Below, piece after piece: positions 27,301 through 59,459 of a DNA stretch of 64,000 bases. Location: assembly GCA_019925095.2 (NCBI GenBank), contig CM034389.1:13957435-14021434 (forward strand), given 5' to 3'. Below the pieces are notes generated by a model, which saw only the letters and a list, made by a program, of their open reading frames with translations, did no database searches and was not told where the DNA came from. The translations under genes were made by a program, and so were the position numbers. Position 1 is the first letter of the stretch, and every line of letters starts with the position of its first letter. The DNA comes from Dendrolimus kikuchii. Taxonomy: Eukaryota > Arthropoda > Insecta > Lepidoptera > Lasiocampidae.

Positions 27301-28464
27301 AAAGTCCTCGGGGGCTATCACTTCACAGTCTTGTGCCATACATTGTATTGTGTTTGAAACTCCTGAAATGACCACAATAATCAATGATTGATTTCATAAT
27401 AATAGTAACATAAGCAAAGTTTTATGAAGCAAACCATATTATTCGTGTATTCATCATTTGAAATGAAGATTTGTAATGATAAATATACATATTATCATAG
27501 ATATTTAGTTAATGATAACAGTTAGTGCTTTTTGATTAAGCCTTTTCCAATTTATTCCATTCGCAGCCTGGTGTCTTTTCTTGTTCATACTTAGTTCCTC
27601 ACATTTTGGTTTGCTTTCCCCCTAAAATTTAGACTGTCTATAGATGTTTTAAAAATAAATTAAACATTCTAAATCTAAAATTTAGAATGTTAGTCTGAAT
27701 ATAGATGTTTCTGTATTACATGCCTTTGTTTATAAAAGAAGGCCTCTGAAAGGCCTGAAGACTGGGTTTCACTCACAGTGTGTCATAGGCATTTTTTTCA
27801 CAGGCTATTTAGAACTACAATTATGAAATTTAATACACTTATAAAAGTAATAATGTGCAATGTGTCAATTGAAGAATTATTTTTTTGTTTGCCTGACAGA
27901 GTAAGGTAAAAGTTTAGCTACATCATCATGCTTAGAATCCAAAGAAAGATCTTTTTCGAACAATTTAACCACATTTTAATACTGTTTTATTACCATGTAC
28001 TAAAATGATTATTTCTGAAATGAAAAAATCAGAAGTATTACTGATAAAATTTTATACAGAAACTTTAATAAGTAGGATTTTATTCCTTAATAGACTTCAC
28101 TTCTGTATTTTATTTTATAGAGGAATACCCTATATCCAAATCAAACTCTCACATGACCACTCGTTAATATTTACTAATACCAGTAAAATACATATTTTAT
28201 CACCTTATCTACTTGTTAATCTATTAAAAACTATAATATATGTAGATATCAATAAATTTTTATATAATCACAAGTATCTACTAAAATTGTAAAGCTACAA
28301 AGTAGTAGAATAAAGCAATAACTGTACTCAAAAGGTAATAAGTAGTTATAATATCTAAATATATCCATCCCTATTAATATTATAAATGCGAAAGTAACTC
28401 TGGCTGTCTGTCTATCTGTTCCATTTTCACGTAAAAACTACTGGACCGATTTGGCTGAAACTCA

Positions 28465-28506
<42 letters not shown>

Positions 28507-28572
28507 ACATATATATATACATATACATATATACATATATATACATATACATATATATACATATATATATAC

Positions 28573-28605
<33 letters not shown>

Positions 28606-30544
28606 TTTTTTCGATGCGGAGAATGAACATAGGATGCTTTTTATCCCGAAAAATGGGATAGTTTCCGGGATAAAAATATATTTGTCCTTCTGTTATGCTT
28701 TTACGGAAAAAACTAGTGGACCGATTTAGTTGAAATTCGGTATACATGTAATTTTAATACCGAGGGTAGACAAGGGATGCCTTTTATCCCGGATAATGGG
28801 ATAGATTTATGTAAAAGTTATCCCAAAAAGTGGGACAGGTTTTTTTGTGATTTTCCATTTTCGTCATTTTGGTCATCTTTGTCCAATTTGTCCTTTTCAT
28901 CTCATTTGTCCTTATTATCCAATTTGTCAGTTTTGTCCGATTTATTTGAATTGTCAGAGTTGTTTGATTTGTCCCAGTTGTCCGATTTTTCTGAGTTATC
29001 TGATTTGCCTTTTTTAAATCCCATTTGCCCTTTATGTCCGATTTTTCCGTTTTATCCGATTTGTCCAATTAGTCCGAGTTGACCGATTTGTCTGAGCTGT
29101 CCGATTTGTCCTTTTCGTTCGTTTTGTCCGATTTGTCCAAGTTGTCCGAGTTGTTGAACTTGTCTGAGTTGTCGGAATTATCCGAGTTGTCTGATTTGGT
29201 CGTTTTGTCCAATTTGTCAGATTTCTCCTTTTTGTCCGCTTTATCTGATTTGTCCGATTTGTTCTTTTTGTCCTTTTTATCATTTATGTAGTTGTTATAG
29301 ACGGGGGATAGATAAACAATAGCTAGGACGTTTGAAAGTTTGGATAAGATCAATCATTTGTCAAGTTTACAGATATAATCGGCAGACAAACACACACAAT
29401 TGTATATCCCCAAATTAAGCAAGTTACGCTTGTGTTATGGGTAATATACAACGGACTACTCTGGGGCCGATCCCAGACACCCAGACCATAGTAAATATGT
29501 TTCCGAAATTTACTATACCAGGAATCAAACCCGGAACCTCTGCATTGCAGTGAGGTACCCCGGCAAAGGCTTAGCCCGCTCAACCACAAATCCGTCAAAT
29601 GAACATAAACATTCATCATCTATAAAAAATGCAATAGTAACTCGATATGTCTTTCCATTAAGTTTTCACAGAAAACTACTAGGAATACTGGATCGGTTTT
29701 GCTGTAATTTTGTTTAAATGTAGTTTTAATACCGAAAATGGGCATAAATACTTTTCATGCCCGGAGATGGGATAGTTTGCGATATAAAATGAAATTAAAC
29801 TTCAGAGTGCAAATAGCACTAACATAAAAATTATGTACAATGTAACCTGTATTAACAACTCCTACTCTTTAAACAAGAAGCACGCACTAGAGGCTGACCC
29901 GCAGCGTAGCCACACTGGGTAAACTCTAGTAATTTCATAATTTTAAGTATCTATTACCAATGCAAACAATTACACTTGTTCAAAGATACATACCTTGTTT
30001 AATTTGTACTTCAAAATGCATAGACCAGCAGTCATTACAAAAATAATGTCCACAAGCAAGGGCACTGTACTTGGGTAGGTGTGGAGTGCTGGCACAGACT
30101 GCACAGGAAGCCCGACTGGAGCCAGCCTGGCCCAAAGCAACTCTCGACTTCACGCGACTATAAACCAACACTTCATTTGCATTCTCTTTATACTTATTTA
30201 TAATCTCTTGAGCATTCCATTCATATGCATGAAGTGTCACCTAATCAAAAAATTCAAAACATATGTTTTGAATAATAAAGACAAATATCGTCAAAACAAT
30301 CATTTACTAAACACAAACAAACCTTGGCGAGAGAAGGCGTGATTTGAAGGCTATTACTGAGCAATTCAATCGATTCATTCAAAAGCTTCTCTACTTCTTC
30401 TACTCTAAGACAAGAATAGAGAAAATATTCAGGATCTGCTTTAGTGCGATCAACTGTCTCCATATCACAGTCATCCTGTTCACCGTAATAATCGTAGTCG
30501 TCTCCATCGTTGTCCGAATATTCCATATCAGATTCAGCAGACAT
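21315..30544 (-). CDS. ari-2: Ariadne-2, RBR-type E3 ubiquitin-protein ligase, complete, 8 exons
   Basis: RING-IBR-RING (RBR) ubiquitin ligase that takes ubiquitin from an E2 onto its own cysteine and passes it to substrate; family members work with neddylated cullin complexes. Exons in transcript order: 30544-30323, 30240-29994, 27362-27187, 25500-25315, 23538-23353, 23034-22918, 22166-22014, 21488-21315; 1461 nt, 486 aa, close to ARIH2 length. Visible: an acidic N-terminus ([16 protein letters not shown]); RING1 from Cys120 (CAVC) into exon 3; IBR in exon 4 ([33 protein letters not shown]); RING2 in exon 5 with the catalytic Cys at about residue 292 (NGGCNHMQC); and the Ariadne domain in exons 6-8 ([20 protein letters not shown]). 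Similarity to Ariadne-2 rather than Ariadne-1 is clearest in exons 4, 5 and 7. Two donors are slightly off consensus (GTTTGT after exon 1, GTTAGA after exon 4). Confidence 0.95.
22230..22620. repeat. Intron 6 repeat fragments with a hairpin
   Basis: Contains CGGCCAC-TTTTTG-GTGGCCG (22351-22370), a 7-bp stem within GACGTTTCGGCCACTTTTTG, resembling a terminal motif common in insect repeats. A segment at 22490-22600 (TATGGGAGCCTAATCTAATT; GAGAAGAAGCTGCGCAAGAA) has a partial partner at 47930. It is non-coding and the class is not assigned. Confidence 0.4.
24560..25184 (+). mobile_element. Helitron-like family A, copy 2, 5'-truncated
   Basis: A pyrimidine-rich 9-nt-period array (24590-24780) is followed by the conserved body (GCGATAGTAACTCGATCTGT; CAAATAGTACTGACATAAAA) and a 3' end GACCCACAGCGTAGCCGTGG then GATAAATCTAG|T, with CTAG at 25181-25184. 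It lies in ari-2 intron 4 in antisense orientation. The 5' TC end is absent. Confidence 0.65.
25790..26365 (-). mobile_element. Tc1/mariner-superfamily transposase relic
   Basis: Minus-strand fragments: [20 protein letters not shown] and [15 protein letters not shown] (about 26285-26164), then [11 protein letters not shown], then [20 protein letters not shown] (about 26045-25980) and ANGDHFE-like coding at about 25825. The WPxxSPDLNPxDY motif is the conserved block around the last acidic residue of this superfamily. Stops and frameshifts interrupt it, and the N-terminal DNA-binding half is missing. It lies in ari-2 intron 3. Confidence 0.7.
26366..27186. other. ari-2 intron 3 remainder
   Basis: AT-rich intronic DNA with no recognisable gene, repeat end or RNA. 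Confidence 0.4.
27363..28367. other. ari-2 intron 2, right-hand plain part
   Basis: AT-rich DNA with no gene or recognised repeat; the rest of this intron is occupied by the Helitron-like element at 28368-29929. Confidence 0.4.
28465..28612. repeat. TA/CATA compound microsatellite plus T-tract
   Basis: TATA and ACATATA units run for about 120 bp and end in a run of about 24 T. It lies inside the Helitron-like element and generates repetitive Tyr/Ile open frames that are not genes. Confidence 0.9.
28850..29290. repeat. 9-nt-period minisatellite inside the Helitron-like element
   Basis: From about 29040 the array reads in steady 9-mers of the form TTGTCCGAT, TTGTCCAAG, TTGTCTGAG, with substitutions but almost no length change. 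Because 9 is a multiple of 3, several frames stay open and encode Leu-Ser-Asp or Lys-Ser-Asp repeats; this is a by-product of the repeat. Confidence 0.85.
29379..29605 (-). mobile_element. tRNA-derived SINE nested in the Helitron-like element
   Basis: The minus-strand head has pol III promoter boxes: A-box-like TGGTTGAGCGG and B-box-like GGTTTGATTCC, at tRNA-like spacing within about 80 nt (29600-29520). A non-tRNA body continues to about 29380. The copy of the host element at 61755-62814 lacks this block, which confirms insertion. It is not a functional tRNA: the acceptor pairing and anticodon arm do not close. Confidence 0.65.
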
Positions 30545-31294
30545 TTTGTTGGTTCTCTTACTTTCAGGTGGAAATGTATGTGACAGAGGACACTACAAAA
30601 TATATACAGATTACTGACAGATGTTGGGAACAAAAGACCCTTAAGAATATATTTAAATTTATCAACTGTTTTACATACTTGTTTCGTAAATAAAAATCTA
30701 AATAGCAAAACCAAAAATAATGCAGCAATAAACAGACATGACCACCAGTGGCCAAATTAATGACATTGACCACAGACAAAACACTAAATGTTATTTGTCA
30801 AAATCGTCGTGAGAAAGAAGGAGGCCAACACTGTCGTTCACATAGCAACATTTAAAGTATTATTGTATTATATTTGAAACAAAAGAAATAATACGAGCAC
30901 CTGTACTTTTATTTACATCATATTATATCAAAGCAGAATCACAGAATTATTAGAGATGTTGCTCCTAAAAAGAAAGGAAAATAGTTCCGTTTCGAATCAA
31001 TTATGCCAGATGTAGCTGTTTTTATATATATGTATTATATTATCTATGGTGTATGTCATTTTCTTCAAAGGTCACCTTGATGAACTAAAGATTTGAAAAC
31101 TAAAGTACCTACTTGGATAAAATAATATTTTACGGTACGTAAATTTTTTTATAATAAACAAAAAGCTTTATTAGACTGCATTCATTTTCTTCACTTGGAT
31201 TTTAGTGCTCTATATTTTTTTTATTACATAATATCAGTGTTAATTTGTTTCGCTTAACTTACAGTGTTGTTGAAGATATTTGCAAGTTTCAAAG
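30545..31294. promoter_or_regulatory. Divergent promoter region between ari-2 and Pfk
   Basis: 750 bp separate the start codons of ari-2 (minus) and Pfk (plus), so both promoters and 5' UTRs must lie here unless an upstream 5' UTR exon exists. A TTAACTTACAG just before 31263 could be a 3' splice site for a Pfk 5' UTR intron. No TATA box is clear. There is no repeat and no other gene. Confidence 0.5.
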
Positions 31295-53146
<21,852 letters not shown>

Positions 53147-53585
53147 ACATCCACTTAAGGTACAATTTGAATATCGAATAATGGTATGAAAAGACGAAAG
53201 ATATAATTTTTACAATGGGTATTTGACATTGAAATCAATTGAAATACTTTTTTCGTCTCATAGGGATGTGTTTATTTGAAACTTATATGCGTGTTGCAGT
53301 GCGAAGGTTTCACTGTTATGCCAAATGAACTTCTATTTATTCAGCAATTATGTTTTAAATGAAATATTGAAAAAAACAACGCCTGCTGTCATTGTGAGGA
53401 TGGAGGAGAGGGGAGTCAATGGAATTTGAATTTTCTCGTCTAGTAAATAGAGTTATTAATCTATACATGGAATATGTCGTCTCTATATTGGAGAGAAGTA
53501 TTGGTTGATTTGGTCTAAGTTCTATTCTAAACTTTTTAAAAAAGCTTAGAACATAGGATTGGTTTTATTTTATTTGAATTTTATT
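53147..53585 (+). other. Pfk 3' UTR region
   Basis: Sequence after the TAA at 53144-53146. A donor-like CTTAAG|GTACAA at 53158-53160 could start a 3' UTR intron. AATAAA hexamers occur at 54139 and further right (about 54350, 54740, 55297, 57745), so the true 3' end cannot be fixed from sequence alone. Confidence 0.35.
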
Positions 53586-53591
53586 ATATTA

Positions 53592-54080
53592 CTAGCTGTA
53601 CCCGGCAGGCCTTGTCCTGTCTTTGAAAAATAAAAATCTAGAACCCGATTGCAGCGTCATATGTCGGGTGCAATTGTGAATCTAAACCATACCGGGCATT
53701 TGTACACTTAAAACATTTCATAAAGTCGGTTCAATCGTTTAGAAAAAGTTCAGTACCATGCATTCTTCTGTTTATGTAAATAGAAGAATTGTATATATAA
53801 AGATTTTTGGGCCAGAAATCCTCGCGTCGTCCGTCATCTTCGAACGTCGTCAGAACATCCTACTAAAGTTGCATCAGAATCTGATCAATGCTTTAGGAAC
53901 ACGTTGAGGACACACATACAAACATTGATATTTATTTTTATAGATATCTAGATCTTTTTCAGCCAGAAACCCTTTCCGGCGTCATTAGTACACTTTATCA
54001 AAGTTTTATCACAATTTGATCAATTGGTTGAGGAACGCATGTTGGACAAACATACGATCATTGATTTTTATTTATAAGAT
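53592..54080 (-). mobile_element. Helitron-like family C 3' end plus tandem duplicated segment
   Basis: CTAG at 53592 begins ACTAGCTGTACCCGGCAGG with CTAGAACCCGATTGCAGCGT, the reverse complement of the family C end at 45160-45228. To its right two diverged tandem units of about 120-150 bp (about 53815-53950 and 53960-54080) share GCCAGAAA(C/T)CCT, TCAGAATCTGATCAA-like and GAGGA(A)C...ACAAACAT blocks. Confidence 0.5.
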
Positions 54081-54540
54081 GTGCACCTTCATTTAGTTTC
54101 TGGTGTGGGTTTTGTGTCTATCATACAGTCTAATTATTAATAAAGTATTAAACATCAAATTTTTAACCACTATATGTAATTAAATCTCTTTTTCTTCTAT
54201 GTAAATAATTTAATATAACATTACGATTTTAAAGAGTTGCCTAATAGGGGAGCGGACTGTTAAATCAATTGAGATACTTTCTATAAAAAGCGTCGCTGCC
54301 TCATAGATTTCGTTCGAGCATATCTACTTATGACGTCATAAGCAGGTACAAATAAAAGGAGTCAAATAGCAAATTAATTATTGTTTGAAAAGTAATCTAA
54401 AAAAAAATTATTGTGATATTTTTCAAATTAGATTATTTAGATGATGAAATATTATTTGAAATCCTGTTCTTTTATATATATATATATATATATATATTAG
54501 AATTGACTGTAACGTTTGTTTGCATCCCTATTGCTTTGCA

Positions 54541-54601
54541 TACATACATACATAACTTCACGCCAGTTCCCTTGCGGGGTAGGCACGAACAACAGAGCGC
54601 C
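54541..54601 (-). mobile_element. 61-bp RTE-like 3' tail insertion
   Basis: TACATACATACATAACTTCA through GCACGAACAACAGAGCGCC, flanked by an 11-bp duplication ATTGCTTTGCA at 54530-54540 and 54602-54612. Only the tail and the last codons of the RTE ORF are present. Confidence 0.85.
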
Positions 54602-55291
54602 ATTGCTTTGCAGCACTATATTATATAATTATTGTGTCAAATACCCAATTAATAGAAATATTAAATGGTATTTTAGATCTATAAATGGAGAAAGACATGT
54701 AACAAAGTAGAGATTATGTAAAAGAAAATTATGCTTTATGAATAAATATACTGTGTAAATAAATGTGTTGAGTAGAAAGAAATTGCATGCAATTTAATTG
54801 AAATGAAATTATCCATTTATACAATTGTACTGTTATTTTAAGTTTGACTATATCATGCTTATTTTGTAGTCATGAAAGTATTAGGTAAATGTCGTATAGT
54901 CTTTTAGAATTTTATGAAAAACAGAAAATTGTTAGATGTCTAATTACCTTTTTTTTAAATTATTATATATTTTTACTAAAGATGTTTTATTACTAATATA
55001 TCATATTTTTAATTTATTTAAAAATAGACAAAATAATTATAATACCATCACGTATATGCAATGAATGTTTTGTAACTTATTATATATATAGGTTTCTATA
55101 TCTAAGTATGTATAGCCAAATGTTAAAATATTTCATTATATGTTATTGCATTTTATATCATCACAATATTTGTCTATTTTGTACCAGTGCTATTTTTATC
55201 TTGAAATGTAAGAAATAATAGATACAGAAAAAATAGACGTTATATGTTTGTATGATAGCATAACAAAATATAAATTTGTTTAACAAGGTAG

Positions 55292-55636
55292 TGTTGTAAA
55301 TAAAACCACGTGACGGAAGTAGTCATATAAGTAGACGTCAGTTTTGTGGAATTTATTATCGAGCGAACGGATATCGGAAATCTAGCAACCGGTAGTCAAA
55401 AGTTGGTATATTGCCTATCGTCAACCGGTGACTTCAGCTGTCAAACAACTGGAACGCCAGCGCCGCCCGTGTGGCGCTCGACGAAGTCTACGATGTGGCA
55501 ATGGATCGGAGGATGACTAATGGCACAGTTCTTCGGTGATTTATCTGCTGAATATGTGAAGTTCTTTATAAACTTTGTAATATTGTACTCTGGTTGAAAT
55601 AATTTTATTTATTTTATTTCAATCATCACAATACCA
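55292..55636 (+). mobile_element. Possible solo LTR
   Basis: A block of about 345 bp starting TGTTGTAAATAAAACCACGT and ending TTATTTCAATCATCACA. It has a TATA-like CATATAAG at about 55325, a GC-richer middle and a T-rich end, the general layout of an LTR (TG...CA). No internal region, second LTR or convincing target duplication is seen, so this is tentative. Confidence 0.3.
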
Positions 55637-55639
55637 CAA

Positions 55640-57200
55640 ACTTCAAATAATGAGTACTGATGCGGAAAAAATCTGTACCGATCTTCGTCAAATTTATATT
55701 TTGTTAACTATAGATTTCGGTTTCTACTTATGTATACTTTAGGCTATTTAATATTTAATGTGACATTACAACTACATTTTTGTAGTAATATATTATATTT
55801 AATGTTTGAAAGCCGTCTAGATATATCACATCCATATTTTATAACAAGATTTATAGATGAAAAATTATATTAAAGTTGTAGTGTAGCATAAAAATAATTT
55901 TCTTCATTTGTTTACATGCATCAATATATATAACTATAAATCTATATAAAACACATTCAGAATTTACTAAATCGAAACGGCTGTGCAATTATGGTATAAG
56001 AAAGCTTATCCTATAAAAAACGATGTTAATATTGAAACGAATAGCTAATTTATTTTGAGATTATAATGCTATATTTTAGTTATAAGTGTAATCATTAGTT
56101 TTATATCTTGGCTATATAAATATAATTACGCGCCACAATCTACAGTCTCTATATTAGTTTTGCAAAAGGCTGCGTAATAGTGTTATTATGGGCGGTTATG
56201 AATAAGGCACAGATTATTTCTATTTAAAAATATATTATTTATGAAAACTACGTGTTTACGACATAAGTCGCCAGCATAGTGATAGAGGCCTACACAGTTC
56301 AGTTTGAACCATAAACAATGTTCTGCTCATACAAATTTTCCTGTTTTAGAACTGTGTTTAAACAGTTACCTTATCTATTGTAAAGTTCTAGCTGAGCGTA
56401 TATACAAAGGAGCTTCGATATTATATTATAGTGACCCACTGAAAACCTAATAAAAAAAATATATTTTTTATGGTCTAAGCTCTTAACAGGTATCTTGGGT
56501 GATATAGATGTTATTCACCTTAAATTATTCCTATATGGCAACATGGCAAAACTAATGCTAAATAGAACTCAAACAACTATATTCTAAAAGAATATTCATG
56601 TTCTATTCTACTGTGTGCTTTCGAATTTCGAAAATAACCAATTTATTGTCGGGATAGCACATCAATCGCCTGTATGAATATTAAATATGGGTCAGATTTC
56701 CGATTAATAACAGTTGTTGGAAGCATCCTAATATCTATTGTTCCTCTTCTATTACTGTGTTGCCTTAAAAAACAGATGAACAACAAGGTTTTCAGTTGAG
56801 TTTTAGAATTTTCCCCAATCTAATATATTTTTTATGCCAAAAGTAACATGACATCCAGAACGTCGTCATTGTTAAATATATTTTATTGCTTAGCTCGCAT
56901 TTTTACATCCCAGAAACATTTTATATTTATCCCACAATTTTTCGACACTAAACAATTTTTTTTTCGAAAATTTCCTAATCTATAGACCCTGATGAAGACT
57001 GTCTGAAGACCAGAGTCTTGTGGTGCCCCTGGTCGACAGTAGAAATGTACCATTTGAAGTTTTCAAGAGTTACTTAAGTGTTTTACTGCGTGATTGTCCT
57101 ACCTAGTATTCTCCTGGATATCGGGTGCATAAACGCGTATTGCAAGCGTATTCTTAGTTGATCTACAGCAACTTCTGAGGGTTTAGTAAACCATATTATA
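55640..57200. other. Intergenic AT-rich DNA, Pfk to TRAM
   Basis: No gene recognised. 56795-57010 is a diverged partner of 48060-48280. The rest shows no structure I can name. Confidence 0.4.
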
Positions 57201-57204
57201 TCTC

Positions 57205-57440
57205 CATATATTACTAATAGCTGATGCTCGCGACTTCGTCCGCGTGGTGCGGTTTTTTAAGTATCCCACTAGAACTCTTTAATTTTTCGGGATCAAAAGT
57301 ATCCCATATGTTGACCAGGGATATAAGCTACCACCATACAAAATTTCATTTAAATCGGTCCAGTCGTTTCGGAGATTAGCCGGTACAAACAGACAGACAG
57401 AGAAACAAAAAATTTGAAAAAATCTAAATTAGTTCTATTT
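57205..57440 (-). repeat. Repeat with TCGCGACTTCGTCCGCGTGG end
   Basis: Near 57210 ATAGCTGATGCTCGCGACTT then CGTCCGCGTGG is a very common insect repeat terminus, followed by ATTTAAATCGGTCCAGTCGT and ACAGACAGACAGAG. It is probably another Helitron-like non-autonomous element in minus orientation; the expected CTAG is altered. Confidence 0.45.
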
Positions 57441-57904
57441 CACTTCTTACATCCCCCTAACTCGGGTTTTAGCATTTTTTTCATTGTATAGAAATTTGAC
57501 CTCTACAGTTTTATTATATGTATAGATTTGCCAAGTTATTATTACTGACTTGTATTCGTTGGCTATTAATGATAATCTTATTTGCCATATACTTTGTATT
57601 TCTTTTTTATTTTTTAGAAATGTTTTGATTACGGTTATTAAAATTAAGAAATTTATTATACTTAACAGTATTTGTCAATAATAATCGGTCTGGTGATTGT
57701 GTATTTATCACTTTATTTATAAGCAAGTAAATCAGTCCTTTCAATAAAAAAGGGTTATATATTGGTGTTTTATTTAACTTTCATTAGTTTTTAAACTAGG
57801 TATAGATCAAGGTATATCGAGTTTTCCTTCGTGGATAAATTCAGAAATGAGGAATCCATAAGAACTTGGTGACTACTATATGTAACTCACAAAATTAGTA
57901 GAGT

Positions 57905-59457
57905 GCAGTGATAGATTTACAATAGGGGGGCTAGTGCCCAGGGCAGCGAAATTTTCGAGGGCAGCAAAATTTGGGTGTCAGAATAAAAAATTAACTTTCT
58001 GCTATAAAAATCAATGATTTTCAAAAATTGGGAAGTTATTGGTTTTATGCCAAATTTTAAAAATCGAGTTCTCATTATATATTAGGTTGGGGAAAAAGTT
58101 TCTTCGCATTTTATATAAAAATTCAAAACTTTTTTTATGAAGGTCATTTACATTTGACTAAAGTATGTAGGTGCCATTTTGTTGGATAACTTTTTGCCAT
58201 CTTCTAGGTAGGGACGTAATCCCATTGCTATAAAAATTTTGGGGCTTTGATCAAAAAACTGCGACAAGTGGTTTTGGCAGTCCTCTCGTGATGTTAACCT
58301 GACACTGCCTAAGGAATTCTGCAGAGACCGAAACAGGTGAAAATCTGAAGGTGCAAGGTCAGGACTATACGGCGGATGCATTAACACCTCCCAGCCAAAC
58401 TCGTAATTTTTGCTGAGTGGCTAAACATGTCTGAGGTCTAGCGTTATCATGGTGAAAAACCACACCCTTTCTGTTGATTAATTCCGGCCGTTTTCTCTCA
58501 ACTTTTTGCTTTAATCTCATCAGTTGTTCGCAGTACAGTTCATAATCGATGGTCCTGCCTGGCGGTAACAGCTCATAATGAATAATGCCCTTCCAATCCC
58601 ACCATACACACAGCATCACCTTGTTGCGAGTTAACCCGGGTTTCGCCACAGTCTGTGAAGCCTGACCGGCCTTTGACCACGATCTTTTTCTCACGTTCTT
58701 GTCGTACGTGATCCACTTTTCATCACCAGTTATCAGCTTCTTCAAAAATGGTTCGGTTTCATTACGTCGTAATAAAGAATCACAAATGAGTACACGGTTC
58801 ATTAGGTTTCTTTCAGTGAGCTCATGAGACACCCAAATATCAAGCTTTTTTGTGTACCCAGCTTTTTTCAAATGCGCCAAAACTGTTTTGTGGTCAATTC
58901 CCAGTTCTCCAGCTACATCGTAACTACTAATATGCCGATCTTGCTCCACTTTTTCAAAAATGGCATCAATTTTGTCCGTAACAGGGCGACCAGAGCGACG
59001 TGCATCTTTGATATCAAAATTTCCGGATTGAAAACGCTTAAACCAAATTTGCGCTACTCTCACAGATACTGCATTAGGTCCATAAACATCACAAATTTTT
59101 TTCGCGGCTTGTGTTGTATTTTTACCTTTTTTGTAGTAAAATTTTAAAATGTATCGAATTTCTTCATTAGATTCACTCATTTTAACAATAAGAAAAACAA
59201 ATGAAAATCACACATTTTCCTAATTTGAATTTGGAATTGTCTTCCTTAAAATAAAAACTTTTAATGATATCAAAACCAGCCAGATACAAATGGTATAGCC
59301 AAAGAGATTTTATTACAAGTTCATACATACTATATGCCAAAAGACTTTTTCCCCAACCTATTATTTACGTTTGGAAGTCTAGTTACAGTGCATAGATAAT
59401 AAGGTGATATTTTTCAGTGCCCCAGGGCGGCACTTAGGTAAATCCGGCCTTGGTACA
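57905..59457. mobile_element. Short DNA element split by a mariner
   Basis: The left end GCAGTGATAGATTTACAATA with GTGCCCAGGGCAGCGAAATT and the reverse complement of the right end (CTGTACCAAGGCCGGATTTA, GTGCCGCCCTGGGGCACTGA) form imperfect inverted repeats. Without the mariner at 58085-59358 the element would be about 280 bp. A hAT-type MITE is plausible but not proven. Confidence 0.5.
58085..59358 (-). mobile_element. Mariner transposon, copy 2, full length with frameshifted transposase
   Basis: 1274 bp with both terminal repeats: left GGTTGGGGAAAAAGTTTCTT, right reverse complement GGTTGGGGAAAAAGTCTTTT, each flanked by TA. The minus-strand transposase starts at 59180 (MSESNEEIRYILKFYYKKGK). 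It has the helix-turn-helix region and the DD34D catalytic residues in TGDEKW, WWDWKGI and HHDNARP. The frame shifts near 58400, so the C-terminal part (SPDLAPSDFHLFRSL to MAPTYFSQM, 58387-58148) is in another frame. It is probably inactive as it stands, though the ends look intact. Confidence 0.9.
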
Positions 59458-59459
59458 GT

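Larger units (their letters stand above)
28368..29929 (+). mobile_element. Helitron-like non-autonomous element, family A, both ends intact
   Basis: The 5' end is A|TCCCTATTAATATTATAAAT (28367/28368). The 3' end is a GC-rich segment (GACCCGCAGCGTAGCCACAC) then TAAACTCTAG|T, with CTAG at 29926-29929. No terminal inverted repeats or target duplication are seen; insertion between A and T is the Helitron signature. Inside are a TA/CATA microsatellite (28465-28612), repeated CTGGACCGATTT motifs, a 9-nt minisatellite (28850-29290) and a nested tRNA-derived SINE (29379-29605). No Rep or helicase coding is present, so mobility would need an outside source. It is antisense inside ari-2 intron 2. Confidence 0.7.

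Noticed and set aside
28465..29290. A CRISPR-like array
   Set aside because: Units are 2-9 nt with no unique spacers, in a eukaryotic intron; ordinary micro- and minisatellites.
28784..29353. Overlapping frames encoding Lys-Ser-Asp or Leu-Ser-Asp repeats
   Set aside because: Produced by the 9-nt minisatellite inside a Helitron-like element; no start context, composition or partner suggests a protein.
29510..29605. A tRNA gene on the minus strand
   Set aside because: A and B boxes are present but the cloverleaf does not close and the sequence continues into a SINE body.
31280..31294. A longer Pfk N-terminus starting upstream of the ATG at 31295
   Set aside because: The frame upstream begins only with TTG; the ATG at 31295 gives the normal length for the family.
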